A DNA stretch of 64,000 nt from Penicillium oxalicum (taxonomy: Eukaryota > Ascomycota > Eurotiomycetes > Eurotiales > Aspergillaceae), in assembly GCF_001723175.1 (NCBI RefSeq), contig NC_064656.1, forward strand, positions 372,001 to 436,000, in the 5' to 3' direction. This document shows positions 21,994 to 35,162 of this stretch, in pieces. The translations under genes and the position numbers were made by a program. Under the pieces are notes generated by a model. The model worked only from the letters and a program-made list of their open reading frames with translations, was not told the origin of the DNA and did no database searches. Each line of letters starts with the position of its first letter. Position 1 is the first letter of the stretch.

Positions 21994-24782
21994 GATGAAC
22001 GCTTGACAGAAGCTCTGACTTGCCGTCTATGAGAATAGGAAAGGTCGAATGCACGGCAAATGGGGAGGGGATCGACAGGCCTATTTATCTCACCGTTCAG
22101 CCATACAGAAGATTGGTGGCGGTCGAGCGGCTCGCTCATGCTCGGGTCAGGTCAATCGGTTCGAGGCGAGAGAGCCGACTAGCCATTGTGTTTGCCGTGT
22201 GGAGAGAGAAAGATTTCTCCACGATCCTTTCGTGCTCAAGGCATCGCCCGGCGGGGCTCCGCATCTCAGAGGTTACATCGCGTGCGATGGGGTGGACAGT
22301 GCGAGCTCTGCAGGGACTGCTAGCTTGATCATGGATGGTGCTCTCAGCACCTCATGTGCCGAGCAGGTCTTGTTGATGGAACCTCGGAAAGAGGAAGGTG
22401 GATAACCACGCGACATGACTGTCGAATCAGCCCTTACCGTCTATCTCCAAATCCAAATCAAGAGGCATACCAATTTCATTACCACACAGATATTGTTAAG
22501 AAATCGCACTAGAGCCCGATTGGAGGTGCGGGGGCTCCAGCGACGAAAGAGCGACGAGGCGGGAGATAGCGATTGTCCACTGGTGTTTTCTATTCGCTTG
22601 GGGGACTCTCCGGACTCCGGCGGGCTTTCTGCTCCACGAAGCTTGGCCTGAAGAAGCTTCGCCAATTTCGCTGGGCGATTGCTTGGTCGCTCTTAGTTTT
22701 CCCTCGTAGGCGGCAGGATTTTACTTGATCTTCTGGACCATGGATTCGTGTTTGTCCTCATCCTCGATACTGATGGTATGAAGGCGTATTTCCAGGACAT
22801 CTCAATGGCCGTGTGGTAAATCCATCGGATGCTCTCTGTGTGTGGGTGTGTATATTTGTGTGTCATCTGCCTCACCGCCGAATTCCGAGGTGGTTCGATA
22901 AGAGGAGAATCCCTGCAACAGCGTCATAGGGTTTCCGAGGGGTGCGTCGCACAGTCCCCAGCCTCCAGTCCTCGGCTTCTGACCCTTTACATGGATGGCT
23001 TGGAAACATGACAACGGTTGCTGTTTCCCAGTGGGCTCATTCGCCCGCCGGTAACACGGTGTGTGGACCCTGCATGGATGTGAAGAGGTGACAGGGCGGT
23101 GGTTTTGGCGATGGGGGCGCAAGAGCGCTTGGACATCTTATCAGTTGCATGCAGTCTAAGATTGGTAAATGGAATGAATAACCATCAGGGAATTACCATG
23201 AATGGTTTGTCACAATAGCCTGTGGATGAGTGGCTATTGTCAAGATCGTATGGCGCGTGGATTCAAGTGTCAATATGCAATTGTCTCATTCCGTCCATTT
23301 TCAAGAAGTTACGCCCGTCTCTCCACGTGAGACCACCGGCCGGAATTTCTTCATCTGCGAACGCTGTCGGGTACTGGACAGTGGTCGCGGGACATTGCTT
23401 TGGAGATTCATGATCTGATCAGGCCCAGCTCTATCGCCAGTGTCCCCGTGGCTTTTCGTAAATTGCCCTCTCCGGCCTCAACCGCTTGGTTTTTGCTATC
23501 ATGGACTGTGGATATACCGGTTGCCTCGCTGGCTTGGGAATACATAAACCTAATTGTAATCATATCAGACAAAAGTAGTCACACCGTTGGGCTTCCCCAA
23601 TTTGAAGGCCTCGATATTGATGGGAAGTGCGGCGCTCAACGACATGATACGACCTAGCCTCCCACCAAAACCCGAGCATGTGCCGCATTGATGAAGCTTT
23701 GGATTATTTCAGATTGAGTTTTGCGCGGATCGACGTGGTTCAGGGTTGGAATATGGCATTTGTTGTCCCTGGGACGCATCGATCCTCATGTGGATGCATG
23801 GACGCGTCCATGTAATAGAACCCGAGGACTTGGTTTTCGGCTGCAGGAACACCGGCAACCTTAACTCTCTCTGAAGGTTTGTGTTCCAAAAATATGCAGT
23901 CTTTAAATAGACGGTTCATTTGTCAATGCCCCGGGTGTGTGATGGGAACAATCGTGCGCCACCTGCCCCTATCTACCAGCTGATCGGAACTGGCATTAGC
24001 TTCAACCTGCACTAGGAGCTGTCGCACAACATGGATGGGGGAAGAGATCTAGTTCTCTCCCGTATATCAAATGCCAAATCGAACGCGTATATACTCATGT
24101 AGGTTGTCTCTCTTATTACTCTGATAGTGGCTTCTGAACAAAGTATCTTACCGGGCCGAATCCTATCCATGGGCCACCATTCCATATACTGGGAATATCA
24201 TTTTTGCCAGGCACCCAGATACATCAGGTACAGTCAGCAACTCAAACCCGGGCAACTAGGATGCCGGATGTATACCTAGCTATAATTATCTCAGGCACGG
24301 GTTATAATTCGGTACATTGACCCAGCAGGACTGGGTAGCATTGGCAGTTTCGGCCATCATCAGCACGCTCAAGAGGCGGGACCCGCCAGTATTTTTCACC
24401 TTCTCAAGACCAAGGCCAAGGTGTAGTACAACTCAAGACATCTATAAATCAGAGACTGGGGTAGACTAAAAACGAGCACAGAAAGAAGAGCACATTTTCA
24501 TGCGTGACAGATGGTGATCTGCAAGGGACACGGAGAGGCGAGAACACCAGGTGACCCATCTGCCAGGTACATAGTATGGATGCAGAATGCAGAATGGGAG
24601 ATATGACGGCATTGGACCAAATATTTAAAAGCCCCACCCCCTTGCATGTTGGAGTGTACATACAGAAATCGAAAAGAAGTAGAAATTTATCGATCTAGAC
24701 CCGGCAATCGAGATCAAAAAAATATAAGAAGACCGAGGGTGGAAGGGTATGGGGCCAAAAAACAGCAAAAAATAATCAATAC
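21994..24782. other. Intergenic region upstream of the sedolisin
   Basis: Nearly 2.8 kb without a supportable gene. All open frames are below 125 codons with no domain, and several lack an ATG. The leftmost 100 bases hold the sedolisin leader and promoter. The right end abuts the tRNA gene. Confidence 0.5.
22081..22090 (-). promoter_or_regulatory. TATA-like / GATA-containing element upstream of the sedolisin
   Basis: Read on the minus strand the sequence is AGATAAATAG, about 90 bases before the start codon. ATAAATA is TATA-like and the overlapping AGATAA matches a GATA-factor (AreA-type) core. Nitrogen control of secreted proteases through AreA is known in Aspergilli; its use here is inference. 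Confidence 0.35.
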
Positions 24783-24870
24783 TCCCTCGAACCGGAATCG
24801 AGCCGGTGACCTTTCGGTTATATGATATTCCATTACAGCCGAACGTGATATCCAACTACACCATCGAGGG
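24783..24870 (-). tRNA. tRNA-Tyr (GTA anticodon) with a 14-nt intron
   Basis: Read on the minus strand, acceptor CCCTCGA (24870-24864) pairs with TCGAGGG (24790-24784), followed by discriminator A at 24783. The C1:G72 pair with A73 is the eukaryotic tRNA-Tyr hallmark. The anticodon stem TTCGG/CCGAA encloses CTGTAA, then 14 intron bases (24832-24819), then A38. This gives anticodon GTA with the intron after position 37, as in fungal tRNA-Tyr. The T arm is ACCGG/CCGGT around CTCGATT. The first loop base is C where T is usual, which is slightly atypical. Confidence 0.8.
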
Positions 24871-25032
24871 TTAAGATTGATGGTGGAAACTGTCAAAATT
24901 AAAACATATTCTTTCAACTTTCCAGCCAAATGCAGTATCGCATCATCTCCGACATTCAACCCGAACTCTTTCTTGACCAAACAACAACGGACAAGACACT
25001 CGACCCATCCAAGGCAGACGGCCTTCTTGTCA

Positions 25033-26671
25033 ATGGAGTCGAAAAAAGAGAAGCTTCAGGAGGTTCCACGTGAGCTACCAGCCATGTTTCGCCCCCCCGT
25101 CAACCGGGCGATGAAAACGCTCGATCGGTCCTTTTTCCGCAAAACTGTGCCCCTCGCTGCCGCCAAGATCTTCGAAAAGTCGCAAATCTCAAGCGTGCGT
25201 CAAGCGCTCGGCAAAAACCACGATCTCCTAGCTCTTCCCCGACTCAACGTCATTCGCGAGTTCAAGGAGCAGGATGGTGCTATCCGCAAAGGCCTCCTGC
25301 TACGAGAAGACATCAAGGTGGATGGTAGGTGGCAGTCTTCTTTTTGCGATCGACACAGGCCTCAGCTTACAATGGAGATCTGACTTGGGAGAACAGACAA
25401 GGCAACTTGGTCGCCGGTCATCAATGAGCTCGTGCAGAAAGGGACTGTCGCAGTGACGCCCTACGACCTGGAACTGGATTATGACTACTGGAGCTACGGT
25501 ATAGTCATTCCGCGCGACCATGCCCGCGCGCATGGGACATCACCACTAACAACACTGTAGCTGAAATCGCTAGTTCGATTCTTCCGGAGGAGATGGAAGA
25601 GGTGCCTCAAGGATTCACGCAAGTGGGGCATGTCTGTACGTTTCTGCCCCGACCCCTCCTCTCACGATCCGACCAGGCGCATTCAAACTCACATGAATCA
25701 TAGTACACCTGAACCTCCGAGAACACTGGCTCCCGTATAAACATATCATTGCAGAGGTCCTGAAGGACAAGAATCCTACAATCCGCACGGTCATTAACAA
25801 AACCGAAGATGTTGGCTCGCACAGCCAGTTCCGCACATTCCCTTTCGAGCTGCTCGCGGGTGATGCCGACATGAATGTGATCCAGCACGAGCAAGATTGC
25901 GAATTCAGATTTGATTACTCTCGGGTATACTGGAACAGTCGCCTGGAGACCGAGCATCGTCGTCTGGTAGACACCTTCGGAGCCGGTCAAATGGTTTGCG
26001 ATGTGATGGCTGGAGTTGGACCCTTTGCCGTCCCGGCGGGCCGGAAGCGCATTTTTGTCTGGGCCAACGATTTGAACCCCCACGGCTATGAGGTGATGCA
26101 GGATGCAACTGTACGCAACAAAGTGCAGGATTTTGTTACACCATTTAATCAAGATGGACGCGATTTCATCCGTTTCGCGGCCAAGGCACTCCTCGAGAGT
26201 GAACCGGTCACTGTCACGATCAAATCAAAGGCCCGGAGAGAGAAGAAGGGCAAAGCAAACGACGGCAAGCCTATTGAGCAGCCACCGGATCAGATTTATA
26301 CCCGTCCCCGTTTTGTTGACCACTACGTGATGAATCTGCCAGCGACCGCCATCGAGTTCTTGGATGCTTTCCAGGGCCTGTACACTGGCAAAGAAGAGCT
26401 TTTTGCACCCCACACCAAGCAGACCCTTCCCATGATCCACGTCTACTGCTTCTCCGGCAACTCTGACAACGAGGTGGATGATCACAAGGACGTTTGCGAG
26501 CGTGTGTCGGAGCGCATTGGGTTTACCATCACACCGGAAGACCGAGTCGGTGGGTCTGGTGATCAATCCATTGAACTGAACATTCACAACGTGCGCCTGG
26601 TCAGTCCCAAAAAGCAAATGTTCTGCGCAAGCTTCCGCCTGCCACCAGAGGTTGCATTCCGGAAGGTTTAG
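25033..26671 (+). CDS. trm5: tRNA (guanine37-N1)-methyltransferase Trm5
   Basis: Trm5 makes m1G37 beside the anticodon, which prevents +1 frameshifting; in yeast it works in the nucleus/cytosol and mitochondria. Exons: 25033-25324, 25397-25498, 25561-25635 and 25704-26671, with 62-72 nt GT-AG introns, giving 478 residues. Visible family signatures are MFRPPVNRAMKTLDRSFF near the start, DYDYWSY, VGHVLHLNLREHWLPYKH, TVINKTEDVGS and FRFDYSRVYWNSRLETEHRR. The SAM-binding loop MAGVGPFAVPAG is at about residues 257-268 and the catalytic-region NLPA at 367-370. I chose ATG 25033 (MESKKEK). An in-frame ATG at 24880 would add 51 basic residues that could target mitochondria, but it lies only 10 bases from the divergent tRNA gene. 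Confidence 0.95.
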
Positions 26672-27071
26672 TGGTCTATATCTAAAGCATGAGAAGGCGT
26701 TGAGGTATTCCAAAGGAGGAGTTGAAGAAAAAAAATTCAATAGAGAAATTTAAAGATTTGATACCCAGCATCGCAAGCTCCTATTTTGGCTGTTCTTTGT
26801 ACAGGTCTAATATGCTGTGAATTAACCATATATAAGTCTAGATTGACATCATCCAATCACGACCTGTAACCTCATCATCGGTCAACTCGCACCGCCTTTT
26901 TCTGCCCCGCAGACCTGGATGAGCTTCAACGAATTGATAGCGACTTTGAAATCATCAAACCACGACTCCACCACAACAAAATCTTGAAGACTTCTCTGCA
27001 GACCCCACAAGAAGTCTGAAATCCGCCAAGGAAACATCCTATTGATTGCACACTGCGGCGAAAACATCACG
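26672..27071. other. Spacer between trm5 and rpb4
   Basis: About 400 bases holding the trm5 3' UTR and the rpb4 promoter. No gene is visible. Confidence 0.5.
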
Positions 27072-27860
27072 ATGAGCGTTCAACTCCCGCCCGCGACACA
27101 CCGGAAGCGCGCTCTCCCCCAAGGCGAGCTTGAAGCCGCCTCTCAGCTCAAACTTGGCGCCGATCAGCACACACATACACTCTCGCTTTCCGAAGCGCGT
27201 CTCGTCATTCACAAGGTGTTGGAGAATAAGCGCCGGGGAGGAGGCAAATATGAAGAGCCAGAGTACGTAACGGGAGGGGGTGCGCGAAGATCGGACCGCC
27301 TGATCCGCTGATCAGACGGCGCGCGAAGAGGCAGGAAATTTCAAGACGAAAGATCATGTCGCTGACTGCACGGCCCGTGACTCTGAATTGACAGGAACTT
27401 GACGAAAACGCTCGATTATTTGGACGTGTTTGCCCGGTTCAAGGACGAGGAGAACATCAAGGCGGTGGAACGGTTATTGAACTCGCACACGGAGCTGGAG
27501 ATGTTTGAGAGATCGCAACTGGGTAGGTGCTGATGGTGAATTCAACGTTTGCTAGGCAGAAGACTGCGCATTCTGCATAATGCCACGATTGAATGAGTGA
27601 CGAGACTCCGTAATCGACTCGGGAGACTCTCGTAACGAATCATGGCTATGTTGAATCCTGCGCTGTCATACCCGGGCCTGTGAAGCTGTGTTGGTTCCCG
27701 ATTCACGCTGATCTTTGTTTTTGAATTTTTAGGAAGCTTATGCTGCGACAATGCCGAAGAGGCCAAGTCCCTTATCCCCAGTTTGCAAAACAAGATTTCC
27801 GACAGCGAGCTTCAGGAGCTCTTGGATGAACTGACCAAGCTGCGTAACTTCACCGAATAA
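27072..27860 (+). CDS. rpb4: RNA polymerase II subunit Rpb4
   Basis: Rpb4 forms the stalk of RNA polymerase II with Rpb7 and links transcription to mRNA export and decay. Exons: 27072-27262, 27395-27522 and 27733-27860, with GT-AG introns of 132 and 210 nt; 148 residues, normal for filamentous fungi. Family signatures are LGADQHTHTLSLSEARLVIH near the N-terminus, KTLDYLDVFARFKDEENIKA in the middle exon, and CCDNAEEAKSLIPSL with the C-terminal ELLDELTKLRNF helix. The protein follows trm5 on the same strand with its own promoter. Confidence 0.95.
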
Positions 27861-27893
27861 GACTGAGGGAATTGGGAGCATATGAAGAGTTTT

Positions 27894-27907
27894 GGGGGGG
27901 GGGGGGG
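27894..27907. repeat. Poly-G tract (14 G)
   Basis: Uninterrupted run of 14 G just downstream of the rpb4 stop codon, probably in or after its 3' UTR. Confidence 0.9.
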
Positions 27908-30900
27908 TTCATCAATAGCAATGGCTCTATTGAGCGGGGTGCCACATACTGTAAATGATTCCTGATTGTCTTGGCTCGGCCACCATGAGCCTCCTGCGTG
28001 TTTTTCTTCCTGCGCCGAAAGGGGGGGTATCAAACATTTATAGGGAGTTTACAGGCGTTTTGGCTCTGGTACAAAAAGCAGCATACGAATATCTGGGCAA
28101 TAGCATGGAGGCAGGGCATTACACATACATCTTTGTGAGTGGTAACTGAAGCACAGATAATAAACGTTCAGAGGTATCACCGAGGTCATGAAGACGCTGA
28201 AGCTTTGAATCTCACCATGACCTAGTAGGTTCTTGTCCTGCATCCGTTTGAACTACATAATTCTATATTTGACCAAGAGTCAACCACGGCCCGCACCTGG
28301 ACCTAAATACTTCGCACACGTACCTGACAGTGCACCCCTTCAATAGCCAGACTACCAACTGCATCACTCACCGTCACCTTGATTAGATCTAATCCCAGCG
28401 AGGACACATGGTTCAACTACCTCTCATCATCGTTGGAGGTTCTCTTCTATCTCATAAATGGATTACATGTGATTAAGGTGGTCAAGTATAGGAAGCCTAT
28501 GTCCACTCCGTCTGATGTAGGTATGCCTGTAGATAGAATCACTATGGATGGAAGTGACGGGACCTATCATGGATGGATATTACCGCCGGGCTCACCGGGC
28601 ATCTGGGAGAGATGGACGGATGAGGGCGAGAATGCATCTATCTCCAAGATTGGTCCCTGTCCGTGTACTCTCTAGATACACAGAAGGCTTACCAGTCAGC
28701 GAGCGACTCGAAATTTGATGTTGATATATTTATTTTTATATACCTGCAGCGATCATGTATATATGTAGTATGTGCCGGTCGTGAATTATTACAACATCCT
28801 TCTTGACTTGAACTTTCCCGTGATCCGAGAGCATAAGTGAGAGTATTGCACCTTGAACAGCCACGTACAAATGCCCTGTCTGAACAGGATGACTCGCGGG
28901 CCCAAGATTGAGATCCCTCGCCACCGGGCAGATGCTCCATCGCCGGGACTTCATAGACTCCATTTCCCTCCCAGCTGGCTAACCAGTGATCCCTCTTTTC
29001 CCAGAAAGGTACATGTACGCCAAGCCCATGAGCCTAAAACGGTCACAATGGCAAACCGGGGACTGAGTGGCTGTCTCCGTAGGGCCTCTGCGGCTCCACC
29101 GTGTGGGTCCTGCGCTCCCCCGGTTCAACGCTTCGATCAGGCCATTGAGCAGACGGGGTCGTTCAGTTCCACTCTTCAACTGGTCAGTCGACTGATTAAT
29201 GTGGTCGGAGCACAGTGTGCCTGAGTTTTGGTTGGCTGGCTGAAGGGCGTGGCTTGGTACTTTCGTCCTAGACGCGTAGAGTAGTAAAGTATGTACTGTG
29301 TAGAACATCCAGAAATCGGGGCAGCTTGTAAAGATCATTTCCTTGCGCGGAGGACTAGGATAGCATGATCGGGCACGAAGAGAAGAGGAAATCTCCGCTA
29401 TTACCTTATAGATAGTTTCTAAGGGTTTCGGTTTGAGCGGATGCGGGACTCAAGTGTGAACCTGCCTAGTCGACTGCTGCAGTGTGGTTGATTGTACGTA
29501 AAGCATTGCATTCTCGTCGGGGACGAGGCCTGGAGCGAATTTAGATGAAGGAGACCAGCAGAATCCACACTCCGAATGGGTAGAGGTTTGGGGGATCGGG
29601 AGGCTTAGACCCAAAGCGGATATATACCCTCGGGGGATACTCAGTACTGCTGGACCTCTGGAAAGGTTCATCTTCTTGATCACTGAGCAATGACATGTAT
29701 TGTGAGAATCTTCTTTCTTTTTTTTTTCTTCCCCCCCAACTTGTCCGAGATTCCACCGCTCTTTTTCTAGGCAGAATCTCCACTACATGTAGGTTCAGTA
29801 CGAGCATGTGTATGAATGTCGATTGTCATAACAAGATATGCTGGAATGGTTCAAGGTTGGCAGACACGGTTTCGCCAGAACTCGGGTAGCCATCTTGAGA
29901 GGAACAGTGCATGAGGTGCAGAAGTAAACTCGTCTCGTGTCTTGGGCTCGTGGGATCGAATCATGATGATTGGCTCCTCGATGCGCTGCTTATCACCACA
30001 CTGTGATTGGTTAGAATATCCATGGCTTCCTGCGGGGACGGATGTTCAAATGGAGAAATGCGCCGGACTGGGGAGCCACTTAAGGCTTGACCTCTTGTAT
30101 TTCCCCCCCAGAGTCCTGCCAGTGGACAATCTTGATTAACGCACTATATACACGCCGTCCACGGTACGGTGCCTCGAAGGATTCTCACCAAGTGCCCAAA
30201 GGTAGATCTGAGTACCTTTTTGGAAGCTTCGAGTTAGTCATAGACAGAGATCGCTGTCGGAGGCTGCGAAGAGGAAGTCCGTCGGAGGACATGCAAAAGT
30301 GCCTCGGCTCGGGTGATGGGTCCACGACTTGACTGGAAGGTTTATTGCCGTGACAAATGGGTGTGGATGTGTCTGCTTGTACCACTATTTAGAAAGCGGA
30401 TCAATGGCTAAAATGAATCAGACTGTGGAGACTGCATGAGGCGAACCCTTGTCATGCGGCTAGGGTCTAATGGGGTCTTTGGACACTCGAGTGACGGTGT
30501 ACCTGTACAGGCCACTGGTAGTCTGCACTCTGTAGTCTACAGTAGTAAAAAGCAGAGTAATTTCCATACCATTTCGAAAAGTTCAAGGACTGGGAAGATT
30601 CTCATGTAGCACAAAAGAACAGGAGGAAAAATGATGTTCAGAGTTGTGATCGGTGGTGGAGAGCACCCTTCAAATCAAGAGGTGGTGGCTTCGATGGTGC
30701 TGCGACTACCCGTTACCTAATTGCATGCTCGGTTGCGGACGCTACCTGTGAACTCAGTGTTCAGAGTAGGTAGTCTGGGGCTGAGGATCTGGAATTCGAA
30801 TGACAATCATATCTTATCTCTCTCCCGCATCATAATTACTCCTCGCGCTGAGTGTTGGACTTATATTGCGCTCATGCTTGTATCGCGTGTACTCCACACC

Positions 30901-31728
30901 TGCATTCGTCCACGATTCATCTTCATGTGAATCTCAGCAAACCCCTTCCGCATGACCCAAATTAAGTCCTGACACCACCCTTTTGAAAAGCAAAGAAAAC
31001 AGCAGGCCATCCGCCTGCCCTCACAATCCCCTGTCCGGTGCAAATTGAGCCACTAGATGGATCCATACGGTCGCATGTAATCATCTCTCAGTAGCATGGA
31101 TTATTCATGATTGACGAAGGCGGACCCGTCGCGGTGCTTAAGTAAGATGGGGTTCATCGTACGTAATATGATGGCGGCTCCGCCGGTGGACCCAATCAGC
31201 GTGGTGGTGGTTATCAGAGATGACAATTGCGCCGACCTAATTTTTATTCATCGGAATGGCTCCCGTTTCAACTACCCGTGGTGGCCAGCACGCGACGAGT
31301 CGGACGAGATGAATGACACTGGCTGAGCCTCGCGGAGACGCGCTGGGGTTGGCTGCAGCGCCTTTTTCGTTACGAAACCAAAAAGCAGATCGCTTGGGAC
31401 TCGGAATCCTATCTGCACGAACAAGCATGCATTCCATGAATTTCATCGTACAGGGTGAGGGAGAGGATCCCTCCGGTGCCAATCACCGTGCACCCAGCTG
31501 GGTTTTTCTCGTGGGCGCGGAGAGTCTCATGGCCCATGATTGAATGACCAGGCGTGTGAATCCATCCAGACTCCGTTGCCCCCCAAAGGAGATCGATTTC
31601 CCGTCCGGAGTATATGTCCTGGAGTCGATGTCATCATGTTTCCGCCAGTAGAGTCCTAGACGATAGCTCGCAATCTGGGGAACCTCCCTGTGCATCTTGC
31701 TTGAATTTTAATTTTAAATTTTTTTTTG

Positions 31729-31748
31729 GTGAAGAGAGAGAGAGAGAG
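31729..31748. repeat. (AG)n microsatellite
   Basis: A short run of AG dinucleotides in the leader region of the Zn2Cys6 gene, preceded by a T/A-rich stretch. Confidence 0.8.
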
Positions 31749-32219
31749 GTAGTCCGTTCCATCTTATCTCCTCGACACTGCGCACCTTCTCCAACACCTG
31801 TGGACCATTCTCGTCTTCAGATGAACATCCCCGGTACTCAGCTTTGATTTTCTTTTCCCTCGCAGTCACGGTCCAGGAATGACAGCGCGTACCATTCGTC
31901 ATCTCATCTTGTTGCAGTCTCTCGCAGGCACATCGGCCTGATTAGATTGACCACGGGATATACCTGAGTCGATCGATCGATTGATTCATTTGACTGGGAT
32001 TTTTGCTTCAGGTGCACTATCTATCTGGGTCCGATTGCCTTCTGGTCCAGTCCTCCACCGCGCCGAAAGGACAAGTTCAGACCCGGTCGATCACGACAGT
32101 CGCGCCCTTTCTTATATCCTCTACCTTGTCTCCGGTCCCGGGGACTCCACGCCTCCTCCTCAGCCTCGATTCTCGAGTCTCGGATTCTCGCAGATAACGC
32201 ACGTTATTTGCCTTGCCAT

Positions 32220-32235
32220 CCCCCCCCCCCCCCCC
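32220..32235. repeat. Poly-C tract (16 C)
   Basis: Uninterrupted run of 16 C in the pyrimidine-rich leader of the Zn2Cys6 gene. In a transcript it would be an unusual C-rich segment. Confidence 0.9.
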
Positions 32236-32918
32236 AATTTTTTGATCGTTTCTGGTTCTTTTGGGGATTCAATACCGGCCGCCGATAAGCTCCCTGCGAG
32301 CTTCTCATTCGATGTACGCACCCGCTCCCCTGGTCTTTCTCCTGGGCCCTTTCCAGTCCCTTATCTCCGCGACTCTCTCCCTCTCTCCCTCGTGCTCCTC
32401 CAATTGTCCACTTGTCTCTTTTTCGTTTTTTTGATTTTGCATTTTATTCTCCCCCCGAATTCCCCAGAATTGGAATTTCTGCAAGCCCGAATGGTCTCAT
32501 TACATGAATACCGAGCCTTTGGATGGTCATTAGCTAATGCCTGACTGCGGTTCCCGTTTACCAGACCTTTTCTAGAGACATACTCTATCTCGCCAATCCC
32601 GCTCTCTTGTCCCCCTCCGGACTCTCCCACAAGCCCACTAGATTCATATACTTCTCGGTGCTCCGAGGAGAATCTTGGTTACGTGACGGATTCAAAACGT
32701 CACCCATTGCCCCGTTATCAGGGCCTGTACATCCTATCTCGATTATCGCACCGGACACGGGACGACTCCGCTCACTCGCATTCCTCATTGAAGTCGACTC
32801 CCCAAGCTTTTCTTCCAGCTAGCTTACCTCCACCAGTGTGCGGCTGGTGGAGTCCCTCTCGTCAATTGGACCGCCTACCAGATCTATAAACGATTGCCGG
32901 CCTCGCGGGCTTTCTCTC

Positions 32919-35162
32919 ATGGCGACCGTTATCACCATCCAACCTTCCTCCACGGCGGGCTCCACAACCCCCGGCGCGTATTCTTCACAGGCTCACCATT
33001 CCCCCTCTGACTCTCTCCGTCGCCGTCCGCACCCGTCTGCCTCCGCGACCCCTAACACGCTATCTCCCTCGCCGGTGCACGGCGCACCAAGTCTAGGTCG
33101 GGTATCAGGCCGGGATGGAGCTAGCTGCGACGCTTGCCTCGGAAGAAAAAGTCGTTGTGCCATGAACGACATCACCAACAAGTGCTACTCGTGTGATTTC
33201 CACCGGCAGGACTGTACATTTACCCTGTCAGCTGGTCCTGTAGAAGCCAACACGAAGAAGAGAAAACTCCCGGACACGGCGCGGGACCATGGAGAGATTA
33301 CAAAAAGGTGAGTGCCCTCGGTAGTACTCTGTGATTGAATGTGTGGTCTAGGTGTCTTGGCCAGGCCGCGATGGCACCGACAGAGATAGATCATAAGCTC
33401 CGTGAAAACTAATCAAAGGTCTCCAAGCAGACTTTCCACCGTTCAGCCCGTTCAGCCTGCTCCCGAAAGCGAAGCGGCGCATCCCGCCCAACCACCCTCG
33501 ATGATTCGCTCCGGCTTCTTCAATCAAACCACCCAGCACATTGGGATGACCACGGAGCTGGAGCCGACGCTGTTGGAATACCTTCCACTCGACGAATATG
33601 ATGAATGCACCGTGTCCGCCTCGCGCATCCGTCGGTGTGCGGATGACTGCACCTTTATGCGTGTGGTCAACACGGTACCCATTGGCGACTCGCAGGCCGT
33701 GTCGCTGGATGCCATTGAGAGCCTGGTCGCTCCCTATGGCTCCACCCTGGTGGAGAAATTCTTCGAACATGTCCACCCGTCATTTCCCATTCTGATGGAG
33801 GATGCCTTTCGTCAATCCTATCGGGAGCGAAGGCATTTGTCTCCTCTCCTGCTCGCCGCAGTCTACGTGTTGACTCTCAAGTTTGTGGACGTGGGCACTG
33901 GATCGCAGACGGCAAGAAGGCCTGACGCTCAGCGGTTGGAGAGCACTGCCCTGAAGCTGTTGATTGACTCCCTTCCGTACCCCAGCATCTCCACAATCCA
34001 GGCCGGTCTGCTGTTGACCCAGAAATCGACCCTTGCGACAGCCTCCCTGAACGGTCAACTGGTCACTGCCGGCTTTGAGCTCGGACTGCACCAGGACTGC
34101 ACGACGTGGCGTATGAAGACATGGGAAAAGGGTCTGCGAAAGCGTTTGGCCTGGGCACTCTACATGCAGGATAAATGGTCCTCACTCGTCCACGGCCGGC
34201 CCTCTCAGATCTTCGCATTCAACTGGACTGTCAAGGATCTGGTGGAGCAGGACTTCTCAGATGCCTTTGCATCCGGAACGAACTCAGTCCATGACGATGG
34301 GGATGTGGGCCATGGACCTCTCTTGTTCTGTCACATGGTGGCCCTCACCACCATCCTGTCCGATATCCTGGACCGATTTTATACCTTGCAGGCGATCGAG
34401 GATTTTCGCGCTGCAGGAAATCAGCGCACTCGGATCATTTTGGACAAGGCCAAACCCGCACAGATTCGACTAAAAGAGTGGTTCTCATCCTTACCTGCGG
34501 CACTGAAGATGGAATCCTCCACTGGCGAAATTGTGGAAACCATTACGGATGAACATGCCCGGAACGGCGCTTTACACTTGGCCTACTTTGCAACGGAAAT
34601 CACACTACACCGCTGCATCGTGCGTTCTCTGGCCGGTGATGGTGCGGACCCCTATCTGGCCCACATCTGCCGTTCGGCAGCCAAGACGCGCCTGATCTCC
34701 GCCATGGACTTTGTGAACCGATTACGACCGGCTCACTTGCGTTCCTTCTGGCCCGCCTCTGCGCGCACCAATTTCTCATTGATCGGGTCGTTCGGGATGT
34801 TGCTGCGTATCACCGCCCCGACCAACGAAGAGGCTGAGTTCTACCGCATCCGCCTGTGTGAATATCGCTGGACCCTCAGTGTTTCCCACAAGAATGCTGA
34901 ATTCATGGGCTTCGCGTTGGAAAGTCTCGATCATGCCACCATGCTGGACAAGCATGTCCCCGCCAAACCGAGTATCGAAGAACTGATGGCGAGTTCAGCC
35001 AAGCAGCCCTCGCGACCCACCATGGGCTCGGGTGGCTACGACGATGCTCTCGGCGAGGTCGACATGCACGGTGGAACGGGCGCAAGCTCCTCGGTCATCT
35101 CTGGCCTTGCCTCTCCGGCGACAAGTGTCAGTGATATTGACGGCGACGAGATGCCAATGTAG
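32919..35162 (+). CDS. Zn2Cys6 transcription factor, resembling TamA/Dal81
   Basis: Two exons, 32919-33307 and 33419-35162, with a 111-nt GT-AG intron; 710 residues. The zinc cluster has Cys70, 73, 80, 89, 92 and 99 (CDACLGRKSRC...CYSCDFHRQDC) with a basic KKRK segment after it. The middle is the fungal-specific transcription factor domain: FFEHVHPSFPILMEDAFRQS, PLLLAAVYVL, ISTIQAGLLL, and ELGLHQDCTTWR followed by WEKGLRKRLAWALYMQDKWS. These motifs look closest to the Dal81/TamA family, which acts with GATA factors in nitrogen-source use; that assignment is by recall. The C-terminus is Gly/Ser-rich and ends acidic (DIDGDEM). The ATG at 32919 is the first in frame; upstream codons are open but start only with GTG. 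Confidence 0.87.

Larger units (their letters stand above)
27861..32918. other. Large intergenic region and 5' leader of the Zn2Cys6 gene
   Basis: Five kb with no supportable gene: frames are short, often without ATG, and none has a domain. It holds a G14 tract at 27894-27907, a C16 tract at 32220-32235 and an (AG)n microsatellite near 31729-31748. From about 31.7 kb to 32.9 kb the plus strand is strongly pyrimidine-rich, which suggests a long 5' leader for the regulator downstream. Confidence 0.5.

Noticed and set aside
31981..32544. A 187-codon frame upstream of the Zn2Cys6 gene
   Set aside because: It has no ATG until near its end and consists of translated pyrimidine-rich leader, so it is neither a convincing gene nor an upstream ORF.
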